Shown here: positions 21,749-31,124 of the stretch, piece by piece | Layout: each line of letters begins with the position of its first letter | Position numbering within the stretch: position 1 is the stretch's first letter | Program-made: the position numbers and the translations under genes | NCBI GenBank assembly: GCA_029204225.1 | Contig: CM055113.1 | Location: 33,363,511-33,427,510, forward strand | DNA: 64,000 nucleotides | Direction of reading: 5' to 3' | DNA from: Diphasiastrum complanatum | Taxonomy: Eukaryota; Streptophyta; Lycopodiopsida; Lycopodiales; Lycopodiaceae | Notes under the pieces: model-generated | What the model was told of the DNA's origin: nothing | Seen by the model: only the letters and a program-made list of their open reading frames with translations | Database searches by the model: none

Positions 21749-22588
21749 TTAAATCCTTCTTGCACCAAAAGGTCTGTCTCTACCTCTCCAACTTGTCTCT
21801 TGAGGTTGAGTAGTAGTATCTTGAGATGTATCCTCATGTTCATCACTTGGAAGGTCAATGACTGGATCATCATCAGGAGGTATCCTCACTATACCATCTT
21901 TCCCACTGGATGTATCTATCTTCTCGACATCCTCATCTTCATACATCTTGGATTCATCAAAGATAACATCACGGCTTATATGAATTTTGTTTTCCACTGG
22001 ATCAAAACATCTGTAGCCCTTCACACGTTCATCATATCCTAGGAATATACACTTGATAGCTTTCACATCAAGTTTACGTCTCTCTTCCTTAGGAATGTGT
22101 ACAAAGGCCTTACATCCCAAGATTCGCAAGTGGTTCACCTTTGGCTTCTTCTTTGTGAATGCTTCCTCAGGTGTTATCTTTGGTATGGCAATAGTAGGAC
22201 TTCTATTTTGAAGATAGACTGTCGTACTGCATGCTTCTAACCAAAAATCTTTTGGTAGTTTCATCTCAGCTAGCATAGATCTGGCACTTTTCATAATCGT
22301 ACGATTCTTGCGCTCAGCTACACCATTGAGAGCAAGAGTATGAGCCTGTGTAAATTGTCTTTTAATCCCACATTGATCACAAAGATCATTGAAGTCATTA
22401 GACTTGTACTCACCTCCACTATCTGATCTTAAGACTTTGATCTTCCTACCTGTCTGATTTTCGACCAATGCTTTGAAACTCTTGAAATTGTCAAATGCAT
22501 CTGATTTCTTCTTCAATAAGAAGATCCATGTCTTACGTGACATATCATCAATAAAGGTCATGAAATAGAAGGTTTTACCTAAGGACAT
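21749..22588 (-). pseudogene. Copia integrase core and C-terminal domain
   Basis: 279-residue frame with the DDE catalytic residues in context: FIDDMSRKTW (first Asp), VLRSDSGGEYKSNDF (second Asp) and LNGVAERKNRTIM (Glu). The Copia GKGY-like region follows (CIFLGYDERVKGYRCFDP and ISRDVIFDESKMY). The usual SPQQNG before the Glu has changed to TLALNG. It is in a different frame from the protease upstream and the RT downstream, so no polyprotein could be made. Confidence 0.9.
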
Positions 22589-22809
22589 GGTCCTTATAGG
22601 CCCGCATAAATCTGTGGATTAAATCCAAGATGTTCTTTGCTCTTGCAACACCACCTTTATTGAACTTCTCACGATGCTGCTTCCCATATACACATCGATT
22701 TCAAGTGGTCTTCTATAGTAGGCAATCATGTTACCATCTCCAATTTCCTCATCAAACTGAGGCTTCCCAAGTTCAAGTGACCAAGCCTCCTATGCCACAA
22801 CTCAGTTTG

Positions 22810-23664
22810 CTATGGAATGGATGATACGAGTCCATGTTGCCCCTTGATTGTAGCATTCAACTTGCACAATTTTGTATTGGGCTCCCTTACTCCATCCGCA
22901 ATAACTTTGAACTTTTGGTTCACATCTTGCACAAAGCAACGATCATGGGCAAATTCTACTTTCAACTTTTGATCAGTAATGACTCCAACAGAAAGTAGAT
23001 TTTTCTGCAAACCTGGTACGTAAAGTACCTCCCTGATCATCCTGCTTTTGCCATCAGGTAGTTGGATTGAAACAATGCCTATCTCCTTGATCTTGCACAC
23101 CTCACCATTTGCTTGTGAAACGGACGTTCCATTATCCAACACCAGGCTACTAAACCAACTCTTGATATCTGTCATGTGTCTTGTGGCTCCCGAGTCAATA
23201 TACCACGCTTGATCATCTTGATTAGATGACAATGCAGATATGAAGATGCTAGAGTCTTCAATCTCACCCTCATCGACAAGGTTACCTGCTTGCTTTGGTT
23301 TTCCCTTGTCTTGTTCTGCCAGGAATTTGTGACATTCACTCTTCCAATGGCCCTTTTTACCACAATGGAAGCACTTGTCTTTTTTCGTGGTCTTATTGGA
23401 AGATCCCTCATCCTCTTGAGACTTGGCAAATTGCTGTTTAGACTTCTTCTTGCCCTTGTCCTTGCCTTGTTTTTGGCGTGTCGCAAGTGCTTGATCGTCA
23501 GTATTCTGACGTCTAGCTTTCACCATTTCTCGCCATTGCTCTTCCTGCATCAAGATTTCTGTGAGCTCGTCAAAGGTTGGTAATCTTTCTCTTGATGCTA
23601 TTCCACTCACAAACATCTGATAGGGTTCTGCAATGTCGCACCATGCATTGTGTACCAGCTCCAC
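22810..23664 (-). pseudogene. Copia gag C-terminus and protease
   Basis: 284-residue frame. Residues about 15-60 match the end of a Copia gag (FVSGIASRERLPTFDELTEI, LMQEEQWREMV). A Lys-rich linker precedes the CX2CX4HX4C knuckle CFHCGKKGHWKSEC at about residues 98-111. The aspartic protease signature WYIDSGATRHMT follows at about residue 153, then the VLYVPGLQKNLLSV block that leads to the pre-integrase domain. The protease DSGA motif is intact. The frame ends at 22810, before the pre-integrase/integrase join. Confidence 0.85.
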
Positions 23665-23672
23665 ATCACGTA

Positions 23673-24002
23673 TGTGCCAAGGGTTTCAAGAGGAAAAAAA
23701 TCGCTGATCCTTGAAGTGTTTTTCAGATTTGTAAACAGTTGATGATGGGCGTCCTAAGAGCGCACACCAAGTGCTAGGTGGCCGCGGTGCGCCTGAAAGA
23801 GTGTTGGATCAGTTTCTCATAAGCTGTAAAAACTCTCTCTCTATAGTAGGGTTGCTTGCAAACAACATAGGCAGATTGGTGTTAGGAAGCCGGACAGGTA
23901 GGTTACTACCCACAAAACTGTTGCTAACACTAAACGTGGCCAGGTCGCAGCCCCAGTGGGAAGAAGTCCAAAGAAAAATTGGAGCAGCGCGATCTAGTTC
24001 AG
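23673..24002. other. No gene; junction between Copia and non-LTR element
   Basis: Does not match either neighbouring element. It may be the outermost 5' leader of the non-LTR copy that follows, because copy 3 lacks an equivalent stretch and copy 1 starts differently. Confidence 0.35.
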
Positions 24003-24493
24003 GATATATCAGCAACAATTCTGTCATCAAGGCAAGAGTCTTCGAAACTTGGTCAGAATATGCCAACACTTTTATCAGTTTTCTTTTATAAAACGGCGGT
24101 CAAATTGGATAGGACTATCACAATCAACACTTAGCTTGAAGGCTGACTGAAGTTTACCCATTTAGAAGTAGGGTTATAGCGAGTTGTTAGACAACGTTTT
24201 CAAGGCAGCGCTCAAGGCTTGTGCTCAGCTACAAAGCTTCGGTGATTGGACTTTCAGCAAGGAATCACACAAATAGCTCGTAGAAGTTTTGAAGTTCCAG
24301 CAGCTTTTAACTTTTCATGGCTAGCAGGGCCTTGTTGGCCAACAAGGAAGCTTCACACAAATTTTTGGAATCTTCGGAGGCAATGGCTGGATCTTTACTT
24401 GTCAATATGGTCCCTAAGGAATCTTCTCATCCTTTGCAACTCCCGGATTTCAATCCTCTTGCTCGACGTGGAGAAAAGAGGCATGCTTCTCCT
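24003..24493 (+). pseudogene. Non-LTR element copy 2, segment 1 (leader and ORF start)
   Basis: Leader from about ATATATCAGCAACAATTC parallels 13046 onward. The ORF starts at ATG 24317 (MASRALLANKEASHKF) and reads through NMVPKESSHPLQLPDFNPLA to CTTCTCCT at 24493, where LTR sequence is inserted. CTCCT (24489-24493) is the left copy of a 5-bp target-site duplication. Confidence 0.85.
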
Positions 24494-26063
24494 TGTTGTA
24501 AAGCTACCTTTACAAGCTTTACTTCTGGTGCCACTGGCGCCAACATTGCCCCCAGCGCCAGTAGCGCCACTGCTGCTCCTGGCGCACCAGATCCAACTGG
24601 CGCCAAGTTCCTATCGCTGAAAATCTTTGATCGGTTCTAGCGAAGTTCAGAGAGCTCGGATCGATGTGCAATTACCTCACACGATCTAGACATGTTTAAA
24701 GGAAACATGGGGATCAATAAATTTTAGAGAGAGAAAATGACTTTCTAGAAAGTGAAAACGTGCTTTACCAGCCTGGGTAGAGTACTTGGTATGAGGGGAA
24801 GTGACGAATCCCACCAATACTATAGGGGAGTGCGGGTTGCGACTCAAGGCGAGCTCCAACCAAGTGCTTCCAGTGCTCATGACGAAGCTTTCAGTTGGTT
24901 TAGTCTGATGTAAGTCAGACCGCTTGCTTGGAATGGATGTTATTCGTTTGTAACGAAGCTTCGAGTTGGTTAAGTTTGATGTATGTCAGGCGGCTTGCTT
25001 GGAGGGAAGTCACCCACATAGGGACCCCCGATCTGGCATGGCGCCAAGTTGGATCTCAATGTTGGTTTCGGAACTTCAAGTTGGTTAAGTCTGATCGTTG
25101 TTGGCGAGCTGGCTGCTTGTATGTCAAGTGGGCCTGGACCCCAAGACTTGAAGGTTGGAAAGCTAAGTCGTGGTTCCTGGCTCCCTTTGGGAAAGGGCAA
25201 TTTCAGGGGAGTGCGGGTTGCGACTCAGGGCGAGCTCCAACCAAGTCTCAACCTCCCTTGCTGGAATGTTGTCCTGGTGCCCGCCTTGGCATGCCAACGC
25301 CTCGGAGACTAGGGTCAGTCACACACTTGAAATGTAACCTTCTCAGATTTATCAATAAAGTGGAATTTTTCTCAAACTGACTTTGATTACCTTCTGGGTT
25401 TCAGGGTTCGGTTAAAGCGCTAGTTGTAAGGCCGCTTCAAACTTTTTGATCTGGCACATAGCTAAGGGTCGTATCCTGGGACGCCACCGGTATGCCGTTG
25501 GGACCATTCGGTCCGTGGCACCAGCAGTATGCTATCAAGACCATTCGGTCCATGAACTGGTTGTCTCCATATCTGTTGCGGCTTGTGGTGCTGAGTGTTC
25601 CTTGCATGAACGTGAATGGGTTAAGTTCTTGGGGAGCAGGCTCTAACCTGTCGGCTGAGTTGGATGGCTTGCTTGGGTGCAAGTTACCTGTTTATGGTTG
25701 TCCAGTATGGTGTGGCGCCAGGTTGGCCTCCAACACTCGTGACGAAGCTTTCAGTTGGTTAAGTTTGATGTAAGTCAGACCGCTTGCTTGGAATGAATGT
25801 TACTCGTTTGTAACGAAGCTTCGAGTTGGTTAAGTTTGATGTATGTCGGGCGGCTTGCCTGGAGGGGTAACCCACATCGGGACCCCCGATCTGGCATGGC
25901 GCCAGGTTGGATCTCAATGTTGGTTTCGGAACTTCAAGTTGGTTAAGTCTGATCGTCGTTGGCGAGTTGGCTGCTTGTATGTCAAGTGGGTTCGAACGAC
26001 AAGAGTTGAAGGCTGGAAAGCTAAGTCGTGGTTCCCGGCTCCCTTTGGGATGCCTGCGCTACA
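24494..26063 (+). mobile_element. Rearranged LTR derivative B inserted in the non-LTR element
   Basis: Begins TGTTGTAAAGCTACC and ends CTGCGCTACA, like the LTRs of the complete element. The flanks CTCCT (24489-24493) and CTCCT (26064-26068) form a 5-bp target-site duplication within the ORF of the non-LTR element. Inside, the first LTR has an internal deletion at about 24868, then reads to CCCTTTGGG and crosses the same 20-bp internal-region remnant (AAAGGGCAATTTCAGGGG, about 25190-25208) seen in derivative A. A second LTR begins there part-way in and reads to the end. It is thus a two-LTR element that lost its interior rather than a simple solo LTR. Confidence 0.9.
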
Positions 26064-26417
26064 CTCCTTTAGAGCATCCTTCTAGTGCTTCCTCTTCCTA
26101 CGCGCGTCGTGAAGCCCACCATGATGTTGCGGATTCCTTGCCATATTGTCCACCCCATCTTCGCCACCAGCTTTCTTCCTCTCTTTCAGTTTCTCAAGCC
26201 ATCATAGCGCTTACTCTACTTTTCGTCAATAGCTCGCATTAAATAATGTCAACCTTGCACCTCATTCTACTCCCACTTCGCCACCTGACTCGACTTGGAC
26301 CTAGATTTGCTCCCTTGATATATTGACCGCATTTCACTTGGGTTTTCCTCGTCCTCGTCTTTATGCACACATTCCCTTTGCCTTGCGCTTAGACGTCCGG
26401 AGAGTTTTGTCCTTACC
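26064..26417 (+). pseudogene. Non-LTR element copy 2, segment 2
   Basis: Continues the ORF after the LTR derivative (AGAGCATCCTTCTAGTGCTT equals copy 1 at 10407). Compared with copy 1 it lacks about 80 bp between two TTTCTC motifs, which removes the N-terminal zinc finger, and also lacks a short block near 10475-10500. It ends GTCCTTACC, where the complete LTR element is inserted; TTACC at 26413-26417 is the left target-site copy. Confidence 0.85.
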
Positions 26418-27589
26418 TATTGTAAAGTTACCTTTGCAAGCTTTACTTTCGGCGCCACCGGCGTCAGCAGCACCCCTGCTGCTCCCGGCGTCGCTCCTGA
26501 CGCCACTGTGACCAGAATCCAGCCGGCGCCAAGTTCCTATGGCTAAAAATCTTTGATCGGTTCTAGCAAAGTCCATAGAGCTCAGATCAATGTGCAATCA
26601 ACTCACACGATCTAGGCATGATTAAAGGAAGTCTGGGGATCAATAGATTCTAGGGAGAGAAAATGTGCTTTACCAGCCTGGGTAGAGTACTTGGTATGAG
26701 GGGAGGTGGCGAATTCCACCAATACTATAGGGGAGTGCGGGTTGCGACTCAGGGCGAGCTCCAACCAAGTCTCAGCCTCCCTTGCTGGAATGTTGTCCTG
26801 ATGCCCGCCTTGGCATGTCAGCGCCTCGGAGACTAGGGTCAGTTACACACTTGAAATGTAACCTTCTCAGATTTATCAATAAAGTGAGATTTTTCTCAAA
26901 CTGACTCTGATTACCTTCTGGGTTTCAGTGTTCGGTAAAAGCGCCAGTTGTACGGCCACTTCAAACTTTTTAATTTGGCACATAGCTGAGGGTCGTATCC
27001 CGGGACGCCAGCGGTATGTCGTCGGGACCATTCGGTCCGTGGCGCCAGCGGTATGCTGTCGGGACCATTCGGTCCAGGAACTTGTTGTCTCCATATATGT
27101 CGTGGCTTGTGGTTCTGAGTGTTCCTTGCATGAACGTGAATGGGTTAAGCTCTTGGGGAAAGGGCTCTAACTTGTCGGCTGAGTTGGATGGCTTGCTTGG
27201 GTGAAAGTTACCTGTTTATGGCTGTCCAGTCTGGCGTGGTGCCAGGTTGGCTTCCAGCGCTCGTGACGAAGCTTTCAGTTGGTTAAGTATGATGTAAGTC
27301 AGACCGCTTGCTTGGAATGGATGTTACTCGTTTGTAACAAAGCTTCGAGTTGGTTAAGTTTGATGTATGTCGGGCGGCTTGCTTGGAGGGAAGTCACCCA
27401 CATCGGGACCCCCGATCTGGCATGGCGCCAGGTTGGATCTCAATGTTGGTTTCTGAACTTTCAGTTGGTTAAGTTTGATTGTTGTTGGCGAGTTGGCTGC
27501 TTGTATGTCAAGTGAGTTTGGACGGCTAGAGTTGAAGGCTGGGAAGCTAAGTCGTGGTTCCCGGCTCCCTTTGGGATGCCTGCGCTACA
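26418..27589 (+). repeat. 5' LTR of the LARD-like element
   Basis: Starts TATTGTAAAG (the terminal TG mutated to TA) and ends GCGCTACA. Features shared with the other LTRs are an early GGCGCC-rich block, a CAATAAAG polyadenylation-type signal near 26877, and two tandem copies of a 36-bp unit ending GGGACCATTCGGTCC (about 27003-27075), which contains a GGACC/GGTCC hairpin. Short open frames within it are not conserved between LTR copies and are non-coding. Confidence 0.9.
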
Positions 27590-27591
27590 TG

Positions 27592-27604
27592 TGGTATTAG
27601 AGCC
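27592..27604 (+). other. Primer binding site (tRNA-Met type)
   Basis: TGGTATTAGAGCC, two bases after the LTR end; differs by one base from the usual TGGTATCAGAGCC complementary to the 3' end of initiator tRNA-Met. Confidence 0.85.
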
Positions 27605-27669
27605 GACTGGCTGGTCAACTATGCGGATCTCACGGAAACGGCCACTGTTTGGGGTTCATCAAGATAATT

Positions 27670-28066
27670 GTTGTGCAAGGTGCTACCCACAATGTAAGCG
27701 CGGGTGCATCCATGGTCGGGTGGTCGGTAGAACGGGGGACTTGATGAGTCAAAGTGCTGCCCTCGAGGTGTAAGCACGGTCAATTCTCGCGGTTTGGGTT
27801 GGCACTGTCTGCACGTAGGACGGATGAGGCAAAGTGCTACCTAGGTATGTGAAAGCACGGTCTGTACCTTGTGGGGTGCGGGGCGACATATTCGAACTGT
27901 ACGGGTTAACCATTGATACAGAGATGCTGGTCGAATTCGGGTGTAAAGCACGGGTGGTTAGCTGCCGGTGCGGGATAGCTGCCGATCATTTAGCTATAAG
28001 GGCTATCGACCAGATTTGGTGGGACATGATTGAGGCAATGTGCTACTTAATGGTGAAAGCACGGAT
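27670..28066 (+). repeat. Hairpin-forming repeat array behind the PBS
   Basis: A motif CAAAGTGCTACC-(8-10 nt)-GTGAAAGCACGG recurs with arms GTGCT/AGCAC at 27754-27777, 27834-27858 and 28040-28062, with partial units near 27674-27703 and 27923-27951. Spacing is about 80-115 bp. The arms are complementary, so each unit can fold as a short stem-loop in the element RNA. Confidence 0.75.
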
Positions 28067-28980
28067 AGTTGGATGGGTGTTCTCTATGGGCTGATTCTGT
28101 GATCGATCTGTATGGGCATGTCCAGGCAAAGGTCCTTTGGTAGGACTATCTCAAAGGGGGACCTTGTCTTTGTTACCTGTTAGTAAACATGCCTGAGTGT
28201 CTTGCTTGTATGTATTCGTGGTGAGTCTTAGTACTCGTGCTTTGCCTGGTTTGCATGATTGCTTGTGATACAAGGAGCTGATGGCTCGAGAAGGAACCTT
28301 TCTTTTGAAGGCTGATACCATCAAACAAAGAGGACTACAGAATCTGTGGGGCTGAATCGCAGTTCAAGTACTAGCACATGAACGGCAACAAAACGTCTCG
28401 ATGTTTGTAAAGAATGGATGGCTAGCCTGTTACTTGGGTTAGTTTCATTTGCGACAATGCCCACCAGACGCAAGCAGGAAGTCAAAAGTTGGAAAGGGCA
28501 ATTTCAGGGGAGATCTTCCATGGAACAATTGGTTTTCATTTGGGATGGCTACCTTCGGAACTGAAACTCATTGAGCATGGGTGATATCCAATGTCAGTTG
28601 GATTTTTCCTCAAAGGGAAAAGACTAGGATCCTCTTCAGAGATTGGCAACAAGTTCGATCAAGCCACAATCCTAGCAGATAGGAAGCAAAGTGTTGGAAA
28701 GGCTTTTTCTCTGAGAACTCTACTCTAAGTCCGGTCAGCTGTTTTTATAAGTGGAGGGGAACTGCCACACACACCTCTCTCTTGGTGCAAATGCTGAATG
28801 AAAGTTGATCAAAATGGGGGCAAAATCAAGACGACATAGTCATACTCACATGAGGAGACTGGCGAACTTTGAACCTAATAAGTTGACAAGTTTTTGTTGT
28901 GGAAAGGAAAGCTTGTCATAGGCTTTCTCTGGACCAGCAATGATGAGGAGACATTATGAGTACGCTGAAGGTGTTACGTG

Positions 28981-29352
28981 TAAAGCAACTGATCAACGAA
29001 GGAACTGTGAAAGTTGAGTCTTGCACGAGGGACTTGGTACTTCGAACGGACGCTAAGGGATAGTTCGTATTGAAAATCGGACTAGTGCAAACTTTGGGTG
29101 CATGTGTCTGATTCAAAGCGAGCTACTTGAAGCCAAGCTAGATGTACACTTCTTGTTTTGACTGAGAGGCAACTGACCAGTGATGGAATTGTGAAAGTCA
29201 AGTTTTGCGCGACGGACATGGTGCTTCAAACAAACGCGAAGAGATAGTTCGTATGCAGATCAAACTGGTGCGACCCCTTGGCTCTCCACGAGGTCAATGG
29301 TGGTTACAATTGGTTTGATTCAAAGACAACTACTTCAAGCTAAGTGAGAGGT
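28981..29352 (+). repeat. Diverged direct duplication of about 184 bp
   Basis: Segments starting near 28981 and 29165 share AGCAACTGA, AACTGTGAAAGT, CGGACxTGGTxCTTC, GATAGTTCGTAT and TTGATTCAAAG in the same order. Non-coding and internal to the LARD-like element. Confidence 0.75.
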
Positions 29353-29917
29353 GCATTGTGGAGTACTCAATCTTTGCCTACCTTGAAGAGCCAAAAAGGA
29401 ACAGTATCAAGATCAGGCTGGGACAAGGAGAGAAATCAAGGTGCAAAAAGCATCAAGGCACGAAGTGGAGCATAAAGTGGGCAATCAAATGATAAATCCT
29501 TTGGCTCAAGGATCCCTGATACATGTGCAGAACTAATCAAATCTGGAGCTCAGGGAGCTCAACACAAAGTGCATCAAGGACAAATCAGGAGCTCAAAGGA
29601 GTTCCAAAGTCATAAGTCATAAGCGACAGGGGCAAACATTTCTCAAGAAAGGCCTCTGTCACTAGTTAATAAGGATCTTGGGTTTTACGTAAGCGATATA
29701 AAATCTACGCTTTTCCCAGACAAAGTGATATTTTCAAATTAAGTAATTTTTCAGTACAAAGAGCTGAGCCTCCGACTTGTGGTGTGCCAGCTTCAATGTT
29801 AGTAAAAAGTGGCCAGTAAATTGAGTACTGTGCCAAGTAGCTCAAATGTATAGTTAATTTTAATTGGGAGACACCTTTACTTGAATTTGACATCTGATGA
29901 GGACATCAGATTTTATA

Positions 29918-29930
29918 AAGGTGGGGTGGA
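29918..29930 (+). other. Polypurine tract
   Basis: AAGGTGGGGTGGA immediately before the TGTTATAAAG start of the 3' LTR, the expected primer for plus-strand synthesis. Confidence 0.8.
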
Positions 29931-31124
29931 TGTTATAAAGTTACCTTTACAAGCTTTACTTTTGACGCCACCGGCGCCAGCATTGTCCCCGGCACCAGCA
30001 ACACCCCTGCTGCTCCCGGCGCCATTGTGACCAGAATCCAGTCGGTGTCAAGTTCCTATGGCTGAAAATCTTTGATCGGTTATAGCGAAGTCCAGAGAGC
30101 TCAGATCGATGTGCAATCACCTCACACGATCTAGGCATGATTAAAGGAAACATGGGGACCAATAAATTCTAGAGAGATAAAATGACTTTATAGAGAGAGA
30201 AAACGTGCTTTACCAGCCTGGGTAGAGTACTTGGTATGAGGGGAGGTCGAGAATCCCACCAATACTATAGGAGAGTGCGGGTTGCGATTCAGGGCGAGCT
30301 CCAACCAAGTCTCAGCCTCCCTTGCTGGAATGTTGTCCTGGCACTCGCCTTGGCATGCCAGCGCCCCGGAGACTAGGGTCGGTCACACACTTGAAATGTA
30401 ACCTTCTCAGATTTTTCAATAAAGTGGGATTTTTCTCAAACTGACTCTGATTACCTTATGGATTTCAGTGTTCGAAAAAAGCGCCAGTTGTAAGGCCGCT
30501 TCAAACTTTTTAATTTGGCACATAGCTGAGGGTCATATCCCGGGATGCCAACGGTATGTCGTCGGGACCATTCGGTCCGTGGCGCTAGCGGAATGCTGTC
30601 GGGACCATTCGATCCATGAACTTGTTGTCTCCATATCTATTGCGGCTTGTGGTTCTGAGTGTTCCTTGCATGAACGTGAATGGGTTAAGCTCTTGGGGAA
30701 CAGGCTCTAACCCGTCGGCTGAGTTGGATGGCTTGCTTGGGTGGAAGTTACCTACTTATGGCTATCCAGTCTGGCATGGCACCAGGTTGGCTTCTAGCGT
30801 TCATGACGAAGCTTTCAGTTGGTTAAGTCTGATGTAAGTCAGACCCCTTGCTTGGAATGGATGTTACTCGTTTGTAATGAAGCTTCGAGTTGGTTAAGTT
30901 TGATGTATGTCGGGCGGCTTGCTTGGAGGGAAGTCACCCACATCGAGACCCCGATTTGGCATGGTGCTAGGTTGGATCTCAATGTTGGTTTTTGAACTTC
31001 CAGTTGGTTAAGTCTGATCGTGGCAAGTTGGCTGCTTGTATGTCAAGTGGGTTCGGACGACAAGAGTCGAAGGCTGGGAAGCTAAGTCGTGGTTCCCAGC
31101 TCCCTTTGGGATGTCTGCGCTACA
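29931..31124 (+). repeat. 3' LTR of the LARD-like element
   Basis: Starts TGTTATAAAGTTACC and ends TGTCTGCGCTACA. Collinear with the 5' LTR over its whole length, with scattered substitutions and a few small indels (1194 against 1172 bp), so the insertion is not recent. The right flank TTACC resumes the non-LTR element. Confidence 0.92.

Larger units (their letters stand above)
19923..23672 (-). mobile_element. Near-complete but broken Ty1/Copia element
   Basis: Minus-strand order from high to low coordinate is gag zinc knuckle, protease, integrase, reverse transcriptase, RNase H, PPT, 3' LTR: the diagnostic Copia order with integrase before RT. The N-terminal part of gag and the 5' LTR are missing; recognisable gag begins at about 23664 and is followed at the right by unrelated leader sequence of a non-LTR element. 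The polyprotein is split into at least five frames, so it is inactive. Separate entries describe the domains. Confidence 0.9.
26418..31124 (+). mobile_element. Complete non-coding LTR retrotransposon (LARD-like), nested
   Basis: Has all structural parts of an LTR element: 5' LTR 26418-27589, PBS 27592-27604, internal region 27590-29930, PPT 29918-29930, 3' LTR 29931-31124, and flanking TTACC at 26413-26417 and 31125-31129. The empty site in copy 1 of the non-LTR element reads GTCCTTACCTTTGTC, so TTACC is single there, which proves the insertion. The 2.3-kb interior has no frame resembling gag or pol, so it must have been moved by proteins supplied in trans. The size class (LTRs about 1.2 kb, interior 2.3 kb) fits a large retrotransposon derivative. 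Orientation is given by PBS and PPT. Confidence 0.92.

Noticed and set aside
26418-31124. Interpretation as an endogenous plant pararetrovirus
   Set aside because: There are two LTRs, a PPT and a 5-bp target duplication and no RT or coat protein, which indicates an LTR retrotransposon derivative.
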